Source: Atherinomorus stipes (Eukaryota > Chordata > Actinopteri > Atheriniformes > Atherinidae). From it: a stretch of 64,000 nt of DNA. Where the stretch lies: positions 310,001-374,000 of the forward strand of contig JALJCO010003102.1 in NCBI GenBank assembly GCA_023101725.1, read 5' to 3'. This document shows, piece by piece, positions 1 through 13,352 of this stretch; positions within the stretch are counted from its first letter, which is position 1, and each line of letters begins with the position of its first letter. The notes under the pieces were generated by a model, which made no database searches, had not been told where the DNA came from, and saw only the letters and a list, made by a program, of their open reading frames with translations. The position numbers and the translations under genes are program-made.

Positions 1-3000
1 AGATCTTTTTTAAGCTGGTAAAAGTTCAGATATAATTTCAGTAACCTTCATCTTTTCATGAATATTTTAGCTTCATCTGTGAGGCACAAATAGGGTAAAT
101 GACTCCTGCATGCCCTCCACATTGTCAGCATAATGACTACAAAGCAATATATCCTGTGTAACTGCCACCTCACCACACGCAAGTTGCTGTGTCAACTCGG
201 CTTAATTAGCAGGAAGGATAACGACCTGTAGTGAATAATTGTTTTAAAGTATGCAATTTTACCGCTTCTACAAATAAGATTGGTGTCCATGGGCTGGATG
301 AGGGGCATTCGGAGAGGATTCATTTACCATCAGTTTTCACCTCCCAGCTGAAGAGAGGGGGAATCAACGTGCATCAGAAATTAAATCCAATTTCCATTAC
401 CATGATAAAGTGATTACACCACATCAGAAAGTGCCCTATAGCGAAGTATGGAAATCCAAGCTCACACACGTGCCTCCAGCAACCACTGACAGCGATGCAT
501 GTCTCTGAAAATCAGTCTGCCACACACATACTTGCCTCTTCCTCCTTGACTCATAAGCAAGTGCACACATAAATTCATGTCCTCACACACGCAGCCATAT
601 AAAGAGTCTATTGAGCCATCACATGGATTAATGTTTGGTAGAGCGAGCCTGGATTTGCTTTTGCCATAACAAGGCTCCAGCCTTTTCGCCTTTGCTCGGA
701 TATCCAGCCTTCGTGGCCATGTTACACCTGGGTGGCTCTGCTAATAGAAGCATTTTATCAGACTTGCAAGCAAGAGGCCTGGCACAACTATTCCTTTTTA
801 TTATTCATATAGTCCTGTTTCCAGATTCTATGCTCATTTTAGCCCTGTGACCCCTTTCATCAGGGCAGTGCACCAATTCTGCAGCGCACACACCAACACA
901 AACTGTTTTGCATGCTTGAGAATGCACTCAGTGGGGCATTTATGTGCTCAAAATGGCAGCGGGGACAGAGATGCATTCAATGATGTTTATTGCTGCTATT
1001 TCTTTACTGTCATTTCCACAGAAAATATAAACCCAATGACATTCTGAGGTCTGTTTTGAGATCTTTGGGAGATTGTTATATGATAATGCAATGTGCCCTG
1101 AGGGTTAAATCACGTCAATGTCAAATCAATGCACTCCTAAACAGGAAACTAAGTTACAGGAGGACAACCGATAATATCTTTGCAGTTGTTCATATTTTAA
1201 AAGAAAAAATCTGTATCTTTTATTCAATGAATTGACTGTAAAGAGCTATGACAGCACATCTGCTGGGTTGCTTCTCAGTTGCTCAATAAATAGATGAAAC
1301 TTAATCATCCTTCAACCTCTCTGAGAGATAAGTTTCTTTGTCAGAACATTGCAGCAATTTGATAATCTTCCTCATGTACTTTATGATTTGTATCAGCATC
1401 CTTGAAGTCAGTGTTTTCTCAGTATAAGCACATCATCTCCTAATAGATTCTGGCAAAACAACTCATTGCTTTGACTAACATTGAGAAACAATTCTTGGCT
1501 GCACAGTAAATATCTATTAAAAAAAAAAACACTCAACCACATTCAATATATCTCAGAGGGAGTGGAAATATTCATTTAACAAACTGATACAGTTGGATAT
1601 TTGAACACAACAGTTTTGATTGCTTGTATTGTTTCTATGAGCACGCATCCTGGTATCAGAGCAGACGGGATGTGACTGATAGGTGCTCATATAAGGACCG
1701 CTTTGGATCATTACACATTAAAATGTTGCAGCTGTAAGTCAGTCTATTTAGTCTATCAAGGCTTCTGTGATTATACACCAACTTCCGCCCCATGTTTCTG
1801 TGTTTGTGTGGCTCTGGAACAGCTGGATGAAACGTCTGACGCTCCATTGCCAAATGTCACAAGTGGTCCATCCTTCTGGGGAAATAAATTGGCTCTCTCT
1901 TAAGCAGCAAGTAGTCGACAGGAGCCGCAGCATATGGCAAGAATCTGACATCTCAGACGACAGTTTGGCTTTTCTCATCATGATCTGGACGGCACCTTGA
2001 TGATGAGTGTCTTTGTGTTGCGTTCTGTGTGCGGGTGAAACCACTGTGGGCAACTCATGAATCTTTAATGAGAAACAGAGCGTAATCCTTGACATGTTGT
2101 GTTTCTCTTCGGGTGCTGCTTAATGTCGTTTAACAGAGACCTGAGATCTGGAGCATTTCATCAGGGACTGACTGGTACATTTGTTATGATGACTTCATTG
2201 GGTCAGAATTTCAGCACCTTACAATCTGTGGAAAACACTGAACAACATTAAACACCAACCAGTAAGAAATCCCTCTATAAACACTAAGATTTTAATCATG
2301 TTACATGTTAACTGCATTATTTCAACATCCAAATGTGATTATTGTTATCACTTAATGTAAGGTAAAGATAAAGCTTATGAGGATCTTTGTGTTTTGCAAG
2401 CAATGTCATCAAACTTATAGTTGAAATTATATTTTGGCATGATATAAGCTCTGAATAAAAAGTGAGACAATGTTTAAAGTCAATAGTTTGTTCTGAATGA
2501 GACATTCATTTATTATACTAATTTCAAGGCTAAATCATTCATAACTTGAAACATTTCTTCATCTAAACCTCTGGAACCTGGCAAAGGAACACTTTTAGAA
2601 TAATTAGGAGTGATTTTGATAATGTTTCTTTTGATAAGTGGATAAATGCAGTTATCAGAGCTATCTTATTTCAGCTAAGAATTCTTTCAAAAATTCCCCT
2701 TTTGTTTTTTTTACTTTAAAATTGAGTCATGCTTTTCACTTCATTGAGACTTGACTGCTTCACAGCCTTCTTTTGGGTGTAAATCAGTGTTTGCTGTCTT
2801 ACCTACAGCTTGTTCCAAATGCAGGTGCTTAACTCTTAACAAGCACATGCAAACATGGTCATATCACAGCAATTATAGGAACAGCCATATTCTGTTTCAG
2901 AGTGGATTTCAAAATTTGTTTTTAAGCATTAAATGAACCACCCCCTTCTTATATATCCTTCTTTTTAGCTGTAGCCACTCATCTTACCTTAGATCTGCTG

Positions 3001-3027
3001 ATCAGAGGCTTCTGGTTGTCCTGAGGT

Positions 3028-4147
3028 CAAGGCTGCCCCCAAGGGGTGGCCAGGGGTGCCCAGTGCCCCCCTGAACAAAAGGCTGGCCACCCCACTGGCC
3101 ACCCCTGCAAAAAATATATCTTTTTTTTTTTTCATTTACATAATTTTTTATGTACTATTAACAGCACAGCGTGCTTTGCTTATATTTGAATGTCAAAATC
3201 TTTAAGCTAACAAAAATAAAATAAATAAAAATATTTCACTAGAACAACCATTTTCTGCCATTGTTCTTTTGCCATAGTCCCCTGTAGGTCTATCACTCCT
3301 AATTAACTCGCCCTTTCCTATGTAAATTCATCCAAGAGGGCGCCACCCAGAACTTCCCCAACCAGTTTCTATTGTCCCTTTCACATCAGCACCTACATAG
3401 CCCGGCCTTCATTGGGACACCACACTACCCCCGTTTAGTTTGATCGAGTCCGCCTTCAGCCATGGATTTCAGTGAGAGTGAGGTTGTCATAGTGACGTTT
3501 TGTGAAATCATTTGTTTGTGACACAACAAATTTGTGACACACACACACACAAACACTGAACGATGCTTGTTACAAGCAAAAAAAAAAAAAAAACCTTGCC
3601 CACTCTTAAAATTAGTAAAAAAAAAAAAAATATTGTTTTATTTTTTGCTTGTAATAAGCAAAAAAATTCTGCCAATGGAACCAGTGAAACTTTTTTATCA
3701 TATTTCTTGAAATAAGATGCATTTGTCTTCAAACAAGTTCCTATATCTCACTGAAATATTTCTCTTTAGGTGATTTTGTCTTATTTTGAGTGTGATGAGA
3801 TATATTGATCAGAAATTAGAAAAATATACTCGGTAAGATTTGAGTTTTTACAGTGTATTGTTGAAATGAAGGAAGTTTACTGAGATAATGCCAGATATAG
3901 AGGCCCATTCATTCAGCCCCCTTCACTGCCATTATATGGATATAGGCGGATCTACGACTAATCTAAATAGTGTCCAAACGAGTCAGAGTGATGCAGAAAT
4001 GTTACTTATGACTAAATGCACGTATTCTGTATAAATTTCAGTAATAAAGTCCAGGTTGAAAGAAACAAAAATTATCCTTTTATAACCCTCGGCCACCCTG
4101 CTATTTTCTCTGGCCACCCCTAAAAGAAATTTCTGCGGGCACCCCTG
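3028..4147. mobile_element. Non-autonomous hAT-type DNA transposon
   Basis: The element is flanked by an exact 8-bp direct repeat, CCTGAGGT, at 3020-3027 and 4148-4155. Its ends are imperfect inverted repeats: the left end begins CAAGGCTGCCCCC and the reverse complement of the right end begins CAGGGGTGCCCGC, matching at 10 of 13 positions. An 8-bp target duplication with CAGGG-like termini is the hallmark of the hAT superfamily. Both ends also carry repeated 'ggccacccc' subterminal motifs. Inside there is no transposase ORF, only A- and T-runs and an AT-rich core with a second repeat-like block near 3560-3860. It is therefore most likely a MITE mobilised in trans. Confidence 0.75.
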
Positions 4148-5310
4148 CCTGAGGTCCAGGTTAAAACAAAGGTAGACAAAGCTTCTGTTATTGGCCCTGA
4201 GCTATGGAACGTCTGCATTTTAAATTGCTTCTTTACTCGCAATAGAATCTTACTGTAGAGTTGTGAACATAACATCATGTTCAGGCATTATCCACATCTA
4301 AGTTCAGTAGTTAGCTGATTAGCTGCGCCAGATTAAACCAAAATATGGCGTGTCATGCTGTATACAGTAGGATAAAGATTTAGCTTTTGTTCTGCATGAT
4401 GTATTTTTAGTCAGTTAAAAAAGCTGCAGACATGTTTTTCATGTTATAGAATATATTGTTATACTGCAGGTCTAAAACACAGAAGAATAGGTCCCATGGC
4501 TAGTGGCAACAGAGAGCACATGTTTTGCCAGGCAGCTCTTCATCTCACGGGCACAGTACGAATTATAACTTAGCAAGAAGAGTATTCGTTTTCTTCATTC
4601 TGAAAGCTTCAGAGGAGCAACATCAGAGAGTTTTGTCCCCTTCTCTCCATTTGTCATTCCGTTCGTATATGACACAATATGGGTGAAGCTCCTTCATCCG
4701 AGCTTTTCACGCTGAGATGGCCCATGTGTCGTCACCGACCTCATGAGATTGCGGTTGGATCCATTGCTTTCACTTTTTCCATTTCTACTTCTTTGTTGCA
4801 CAATATTGCTACGGTCAGTGAGCTATTTTAAAGTCATCAAAGTGCTGGGTTCAAGGGTATATAACCCCCCCACCCCTCCCTGCTTTTTTTTTAATAGCAG
4901 GGAAAACTGTGACCAGTGAAATTTGCCTTTCTTGCGGTGTCTGGGACAGTGCTTACACAGTCTGGGGAAGTCAGGGCAGCATTGAAATAGGCCGGAACTG
5001 TGTGCAGTCGGATGTTTTCATGTATCGTCATTCCATGAAACAACACATTACTACTTCAGTGTGACTGGAAATAACAATCACATCTATGCAAAAGTGATCC
5101 ATGAAAAATTGTAAAACCTTGCAACTTTGAATGCATTACAATTTATTCATTCCAGATTATAAATAAAAAAATCAAACCATCTTCTTTTAGTTACTGGCCA
5201 TTTTTTGGAAAAACATTACACAATCTCATAGTCCAGTCTTTGGTCACATTATTCCTGGTAGCTTTCCATTTTGTATGGAATAAAGCTTAAGGACAATTTA
5301 TGCTCTACGC

Positions 5311-5570
5311 CAGGGATCCTCAAAGTCGGGACTCCAAACTTTACAGAATGCTATTATTCTAAGTCTTTTTCTAAATCTGCCATAAATAAGTCAATAAATG
5401 TTTATGAAGTGAAATAAAGAGTTGCTGCAATCTAGTGATGATAACTCTTTATGTTAACCAACTTTTGTGGTCTCGCCCATAAAGCTGCTGTGTCTCGGCC
5501 GTCTGTGACGGCCACCTTGCCCTCTATCTGTGAAACAGGCATGAGGGGATGAGCAGTTTCAGAACCCCTG
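5311..5570. mobile_element. Short hAT-like MITE
   Basis: The 260-bp block starts CAGGGATCCTCAAA and the reverse complement of its end starts CAGGGGTTCTGAAA, an 11 of 14 match typical of small fish hAT elements with 'cagggg-tctcaaa' ends. The flanking 8-mers (ctctacgc and ctacaagc) match at only 5 of 8 positions, so the target duplication is degraded or the ends are slightly misplaced. There is no coding capacity. Confidence 0.5.
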
Positions 5571-6498
5571 CTACAAGCTAAAAGGGGAATACAGAGCCTA
5601 TCATCCGTCTTTCGAGTCCTTTATGTGTGTACAGTAATTGGTACTTTTTGAGAGAGTTTACAGATGCATAGCTAGATTTAGCAAATTGTGGTACCTGGAA
5701 ACCATGGGGACAGTGTTGCACTTTATAGCTGATGTTGACCAGCAAAAGGAACAAAAGAAGGAGGAGGCACAATATATGGGAGCATCGATCACTGTCATCT
5801 ACTGTGCTGCCTCTTTTTATGTCTCTTTCTGAGAATGTACATAATCATGGTCTCCTTCACCGTAGCCATGTTTGCTATTGTCTGAAACTGACATTGGAGT
5901 GTTAACTCTGAACTCCGCACTGTCCTCTGGTGTAAATTTTGCCTAACAACCACGGTAACGTGAAGGACGCATGACAATACGAGGACAATGATGTTTGACA
6001 TGAATGTAACTTTTTATGCACACAAAGGCAGCATAAATGAGCCTGTTGACTGATTCCTCTACTTATTGTTCAGCATAGTTGTGCAAAAGGCCAGGTGGGT
6101 GCTTTTGTCTTTAGGTGGTGTCCAGACAAGGCACAGCTGGGGAGCAACAGAAAGATGCCTGGACCGAAAGATATTTGTCCATTTATTTAGCCTTTCCCCA
6201 GTGATGAATCTGTATTCATGCGAACAAACAGCAGTATACACTTGTTTACGTGTGCTTATGAACGTCATGGGGAACTTGGTGGAGCGAGGTGTTGTACGGA
6301 TAGAAATAGAGAGAAAAAGACTGATGGCAGAGGGAAAGATGTATGCTTGGCTGGAGAAGTTAATAAAATTGAAGCTGTGTTATGATGAATAAGGAAAGAG
6401 CCATAAAAGAGAATGTATGTAGTGAATCTCCCTGGCGAGCAGGGCTGAACAGCCTGGTGAGCGCACTCAGGGGAAGGCTTTTTAATCTGGAGCCCCAG

Positions 6499-6537
6499 CC
6501 CCCCCCCCCCCCCCCCCCCCCCCCAGCCCTCCCCCCC
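6499..6537. repeat. Poly-C tract
   Basis: A run of 26 C (6499-6524) is followed by AGCCCT and another C7. The complementary strand can form G-quadruplexes and the C strand an i-motif. The length is likely polymorphic and error-prone in sequencing. It produces poly-Pro and poly-Gly in chance ORFs on both strands. Confidence 0.9.
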
Positions 6538-6715
6538 AACACTTCACGCTGCACAGGGAAATGGGCCCACATTCTGTTTGAGTTTCAATAAGACAGAGAT
6601 ATGGAACCATGAGCTGGGCATAGACAGAGAAGACGACCAAACCAGAGTGATATAACAGAGAATTGGGAGGGTGAAATGATGTGATTGTGCCAAGCAAAGG
6701 AAGCAGGGAAAAGTT

Positions 6716-6737
6716 AAAAAAAAAAAAAAAAAAAAAA
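6716..6737. repeat. Poly-A tract (A22)
   Basis: A simple run of 22 A inside the intron. No retroposon body could be recognised upstream of it, so I do not assign it to a SINE or processed copy. Confidence 0.9.
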
Positions 6738-9700
6738 GTAAAATGATATTAGCATTGGGAATACTATATTTGGATGGGTGATCAGTGGATGACACTCCCA
6801 GATGATCTGGCTTTTATAGTTGTAGAAAAAAAGTTTCTGGATACCAACATTTGACAAATTTGCTTTCATCCTAAAGATCCAAGTGTAATCTCAGCACATG
6901 ATGTTTATATGGTTCCTGAAGTACTGCACATGGCAACTCTTGCTGCAGAAGAGGCAACACTGAATCTCATACTATTGAATGAAAATGACATGAAAGACAA
7001 TTTACAAGAAAAAATGTCTCATTTTATTCATTTATTCAAACAACTAATCCCTGGATCAGACTGCACAATGTTTTTTTTGTTGCTTGCGACGGCCGCTAGG
7101 CCAGATTAACAGACATGGTGTCATAAATTCATTCAGTGTCTTGTCCCGGCGAGCGGCCGCACTCCAAGAATAACACAGCACCCCCCTCCCACCCCCCATC
7201 ATCGTCTGCTGTCGCCAAGAGCACCTTTCCAGGGCACAAGATGGGGAGGCGGGACAAGCAGCTGTCAGTCAATCATGGCAGCAGGTGATGGTGACTGTCC
7301 TCTGCACCGAGAGGGCAGAGAAGATTAAAAAGAGAGGACGATTGGTTTGTTCCTGGGTGGCAGGAAGCGGGCATTATGGGCTGTCTATCCTGCAAACAGA
7401 ACTCAAGGCCTTAAAAGTGAATCCTTGTAATTATTTTTTTCAGAATTTTAGTTTTAATTTATTGTAAATATAATTAATTATTGGTAGGGGCACCTTGTCT
7501 TCCTATTGGTCAATATCTAATGAAATGTTGTAGGACATGTTGCATTAAGTGGAAAACCCCAAAAAATTCTGACATGCCAGAGTTTGTGGTTGTGAAGCGT
7601 CTGAGACGCCAGATTGCCAGTCTTTGATGGTGTCATACTACACAGGGTAAAGATGCTTATTATCTTATCCAACAAATAACCAGGCACAGTGGTAAACGTT
7701 TGTGTGCAACGTATTAGTCAGTTCAAAATGTGGCTAAATTCATGTCATCTGATCCAGGCATAACTCAGTAAAAATGACAAATATGTATTAAAGCTGATGA
7801 GTTCTACACGGTTCCTGCTCCTTTACACGTTCGCATATAGATGAAGTTCAGGAATCTGCTGGAGGAGGTTTACATGTCTTTTTTAGTACAAACCATATTC
7901 GTTTTCAAGTATTCTATATTGCTGCATCCCTTTGTCCCACCTTACTGGAAAGTCACCATTTCAGCTACTTTCAAGCAGATTACAGTCCACTTCTTTGTTC
8001 TGCATCAGAATGTGGCTGCAGAAAACAAATCATACTCTCTGTGGAAGCAGATCATGGTCCATTTAACACCGAGTAAATGCTTCAAGTCTCTGTATTGTTG
8101 TAAATTGTCATCATACACCTTAGTATTGTTACACCTTTTACATTTTGTCTTGAAATGCAAAATTTGTGGAAATTTTTCATTTGTGCTTTTAAATGCTAAA
8201 GTGATAAAATAAATAAATAAATAAATATAAAAAATCTGTAAAACATTCTCCAAAACCTTTTCCAGACTGATTAATGCAGGTTATTTGCTGAGCATGTCTT
8301 GGCAACTTAACCTGTTAGAATATTGGCAGGAAAAATATTTTGAGATCATTCAGCTCATTTTGGAACATTTCCAGATTTTCTCTTCAAAATATTTTCTTTT
8401 TGAAGGACTTATTGAAAGGACGTTGTTGAGTGTGAATGGTCCAGTTTGGAGGAAACACATCCCCGATGTACGCTATTGCTTTTGAGGTGTTTTGGTTTGC
8501 TTCCTTCCAGTGTACAACCTGCAGTTTTAGAATTGCTCGGTTCAAATATACCCCTTCCAGTCAGAAAATATGACCCTTTATGAGAAGTTATGTATTTGAA
8601 TGACAGCATGTCTATTTTGTTTCCCACTGCTGGAAATGCAGGCCTGTGAAAGACAGAAAGAATGGTGGGGTCTTTGTGAGTGCAGCCATGGCAGCTGTTC
8701 ATTTTTCGCCTGAGTTGCTTCCAGAGAAGCCAGTTACCTTGCTGATGATAAATGCCTGTGTACGTAGAGCTGTCTCAGAACTCCAGCAGCCTTTAAACTC
8801 TGACAGCCGGCACAGCCTCAGCCCCACAAGCCCGAGCACACAACCTCAGCCTGTCCTTCAGCACTACAAATCAATGGCAGTCTTTCCTTGTTCTGGTCAG
8901 TAGATACATTGGCCGCAGCTGCTCACGCATAAAAGTCTATTTAGTGATATGTGAGGTAATGCTCAAGTGCACTGATACCTCCATAATAGTGTGATGTCCC
9001 AGGAACTAACACATGCAGCATGTGGCTACACAACAGTGATAGGGTGTGATGGGGGAGGCACTGGAATGACTGTGATTGGTATCAGTGTGCGAACAACCAG
9101 ACATGTGGATGTAATCTGTGATGGAGTGATGAGGTCAACCTTTTACCTTCAGTCCTGACAGTTTCCTTTAGACCATTTTCGCCTATTTGCCTTGAATTCT
9201 TTCTCTCTCAAGTTCCCATCCGAGTCCACCTGCTCCATCTCTTTCCACCTCCCTTGTAATCACGTTTTTCATCTTCCAAGCATCACTTTGATGTGCCTTC
9301 CTCTTTTACTCACTAATTCACTCCTCTCATTCACTCCAATCTCCCCCTCCTGCTCTATTTTCTACTTCTCCTCCCCTCTTTTAACAGTCACTCCCTGTGA
9401 GTCAGGCGCTGGTGCTGGAGATTAATGATGGTCGCAAAGCTTTGGCAGTGTCTGATTTTCTATTATCAAAACTGAACTGCCTCAGCCGGGCTGTATTTTC
9501 TCTCTGGGTGTGGTAGTGACGGCAGCTGGAATTGCTCTGTTATCATTGAATAGAATGTGTATATTATACGAGTACAGTGGGAAGAAAGCATTTTAGAAAA
9601 GCTGCTTTATGCGAAATTCCTCTGCACACAAATATTATACCTTTAGTTACAGTGTGTTTATTCCTGTACACAGATTTTAATAGTAGAGGGAAAGACTGAG

Positions 9701-12256
9701 TTAGAAAAATGGGCATTTAAATGTAAAATGAGTGGAAATTTACTGTTGAGGAATCATTTAGTGAAACATTATGCAGTATGATTAATATTGGAGCCTGTTT
9801 TTCAGGGGTTTGAGTTATACTCTGGACTGAATGTCCTGATGTGTGTGACTGCTGTTTCAGTTTGGCCTTTTTTTTAATGGCAATTGCTTCCTTTTATTTC
9901 TTGATGTGAACAAAAGAGCTACTTTATCTGCCATGGTAATGCACAGTGCAGGAAAAAGCATTTGCAAATGGAGGAAATGTTGAGGTAGAAGAAAAAGCTA
10001 GACCCAGCTAACCTTGTTTTCTTGCATATTTATCAAAGTGTACCACCATCCTAACACTCTACCTCCAAAAGTTGCAGAGGTCATTCATTTGAGCAGATGA
10101 ATTATGGACGAGGATGCTACACAGGTGATAGAAATACCATGCCTCTGTTACAATTCACTATAAGCATTCAGTTCCTTCTTGTTGGGTCTATTCATATCAG
10201 CATGGTAGTCTCATTAATGTTACATTATTTCATTATCATGTAAGAGGCGACCAAGGTTTCCAAAGTTTGCATGTGCGGCTGCTACCACATGAGAAGTGTG
10301 TGTCACTTGTCGATCCCTCTCTGTTTTTGAAGTTCCAGATACCTTAAAGGTAAAGGAGACTTACAAGGCAAGCATAAGGAACATGGAAAATGAGATTGAA
10401 AAAGAGAGAGGGGACTGGAGTGGGAGGCAGAATCAGGATAAAGCAAAGCGAGGAGACGAAGAAATAGGACACAGAGAGAATCGAAGTAAAGTGATACAGC
10501 AAAGCACAGGGAAAAGAGTAAGAGCCTCAGGCTGAGAGGCACCAGCCCAAGTATCATAGTCAATTAACATCCCAGCCCAGCACTAATTCTCAGTCTATTT
10601 CAGACTATTAATTATGTGCACCATCAGTTCCAGCTCACTTGGCCTGACACAAGTCTTCATCACATCGCCTTGCCCCTACAGATAATGTTTTACTAGAGAA
10701 GTATCTTCAGTTTACATATTCATGATAAAAATTAAGATGAAATGAGTGTGCATCAAAGGGAAAAGTTATAACAAAATAATTTATGTAAGCACTCACAAGT
10801 AGCTCTTTTATCAAGAGATTTTCCTTCTTGAAATGCCATTACTGCTTTATATACCATTTCTGCGGTTACCACAGAGCTCCAGGTGAGTTATTTCAAAGAT
10901 ATGAAAGGTAGTTTTTGCTTAAATCTGCAAGGCTTGGGTAGATGTTATCGATATGTCTGGGTGGTACTTAGGAGATTGAATGTGTTAACAAAACCAAGTA
11001 GAAGAGAAATTAGTAAATTAGGGATTAAAAAGGGGAAAAAAATCTTCAGCTGATTATTTACTTAATAATCACTGTAACTTGAGGAACCTGAACCAAAGTC
11101 ATGCTCTTTGTGTCTGACAAGTTTTAGTGTGCACTGTAGTAACACATGACTGCCCTGGTCTAATTTCAGCACAAGCAGTATCTGCACCTTTATGTGCCAT
11201 AACCGAAAGGCTGGAAAACAATCTGCCATGCTCCAGAAAACAGGCTAGCCAATTGTTGTAGCACTAGAGGGTATGTAGAGTTGTGATTGGAAAGCAACGA
11301 TTTTCACCGACAATGTACAAAAAACATAATAAAAATTGCAAAAACAGCCCTGACTAGTGTTATGCTGTTGGATTGGCTCTTCCTACTGGGCCAGTTAGGA
11401 GCTGCAATTTAGGTCAGTCTCAAAAACCAGGATTATACTGGAAAAAATGGGAAAAAAAAAAGAGAGAGAGAAAGAGAGACGAGGTGACACCTCATTAGAA
11501 TGTGCTAAAAAAAATCTCAAAAATACCCAACTGCACCGTGAGAACGACACTTTTCTATTATCAGCCTCTTGTTGAATCGACATACACCCTTGCTTTAATC
11601 AATATCCACTAATTTTAGCTCATAAAAATGACTTTCACACAGTACAATTAAGATGTGTCAATACTTCGTCTGGTTAGCTGTTCAATTAATACGCAAAGCA
11701 GAATAAGAAAGCCCCGTCCCCTAAAGATAATCAATTAATGAATATAAAACAACCAATATAGACAGCATGAAGATGAATGAGGCAGCCAACAAGCAAACCT
11801 CAAGGGAACACATTACTCATTTAGCAACACTGTGTTGCCACTAGAGGCTATTACGACTTTAAAGAACTACAGATGATAAAAGCTGCAGATAATCTCAGAG
11901 TCACAAACGTGTGGTGGGTCAATTTGAAACCTTGTATATGCTCCACTCTCCCTTTTCATGGCATTTGACTAGAGGACAGGAAGGCAAATGGATACGAGGC
12001 TGCATCAAAACACAGTGAACTGTGATGAAAGTGCACGGTCAGCTCCTCAGAGATGACAAACATCCAAATATGTGTCACTTGGTCTCTACTTGTCATCACC
12101 TTCCAGAGAGGCTGTCAGCACCGCTGTCAGTGTGTTCATTGGCAGATTTCCCCTCGCACCGTTTATCTCTGAGCAGGTGCGCCGTACTGTTCTCATCGTA
12201 CATGACAAGAGAGAATAATTGTTTGCAATCCTGAAATTGAGTGGGTTGGATGAGGC

Positions 12257-12282
12257 TTTTTTTTTTTTTTTTTTTTTTTTTT
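12257..12282. repeat. Poly-T tract (T26)
   Basis: A simple homopolymer in the upstream intron. It is too far from exon A to act as its pyrimidine tract. Confidence 0.9.
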
Positions 12283-12830
12283 GCATCCTTGAGTCTTTAG
12301 ATGAGATTAATGTACAGTTGAAACACCTCATAGTAAATTAGGATGATTGAGATCTGTTTAAATCAGTGCTGATTGCAGTGGGAGTGGGTTGATTGGAAGA
12401 GAGGAGAAGAAAAATGAAAAAAAAAAAAAGATTTGCTGCTGCCATTTTCTGGGAATGTATTTGGATTCAGGACTGACTCAGCTAACTTATAATGACAGAT
12501 CCTTGCAAGGCTTGTCACCTTGCTCTGGGAGCCTAACAAGCATCCTCGTTGACACCGTGATGTCAGTCAGTTTGCCACAGGATGGAGGGAGGAGATGAAT
12601 TTTTAATCCTTCCAACGTGTGCACAGAAAGCTGACAGGTGTTTGTGAATGTTCACTAATCTTGTTAAAACAAGAAAGCTGTTAGTGTAACTGACTGATAT
12701 GGGTTTATATTAACATGAAACTTGTTACATGTTTACTGATACACTTGTGTTTACTCCTTTGTTTTGTTCTTGATGGGGAGTGCATTCACCAAAGCTGATA
12801 AATGACCATCTATTCACGATTAAAAAGAAA

Positions 12831-13352
12831 TACTTAGTCATCAAAATTATTTATACCCTCCAACTAAAGAAAAAGCTTAAGTCACAATCGTAATCCAAAT
12901 AACAAGAAACTAAAGAAACTAATGATAAATAAAAAAATTACAAAATGATAATTTAGTGAAATAAGATATTGCTTTTGAATTGTAGTTGGAAATAGTTATT
13001 AAAAACAAACAAACAAACAAAACTGTCCCTGAAACATTAGAGTGCCTTTCCCATGAACTGTGTACCAAATTACCTGTCAACCGGTAAGTCTTTTTGAAAA
13101 TTAGAAAAAAAAACACTTGATTGCAGTGATTGCCTCAAACTGTCAACAAAACTTTAGTCCCATCATGCTTGTTTCCTCTTTATTATTTTTTGTGTGTTTC
13201 CTTTTAATATTTCTTTCAAAACAAGTGTGATGATTTTCATAGAATTTGTATTTATTATTACTGTTTTTCAATTTAAACGTATTTTACAGACAGCTGATTT
13301 TTTTCCCCTTCTTTAATTAGAGGGTATGAATAATTTTGAGGACAACTGTGAC
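12831..13352. mobile_element. MITE, mariner-like ends (copy 1)
   Basis: Long inverted termini are visible. The left end contains CAAAATTATTTATACCCTCC (from 12842) and the reverse complement of the right end contains CAAAATTATTCATACCCTCT, followed on both sides by a related (A/T)ACTAAAG-like segment. A second copy of the same family lies at 55463-55692. The interior (about 450 bp) is AT-rich with an (AAAC)n stretch near 13005-13022 and no transposase frame. Assignment to the Tc1/mariner group rests on the TA-containing ends of copy 2 and is an inference. Confidence 0.6.

Noticed and set aside
6360..6697. Poly-Pro and poly-Gly ORFs around the C-run
   Set aside because: Artefacts of the C26 tract; no protein evidence.
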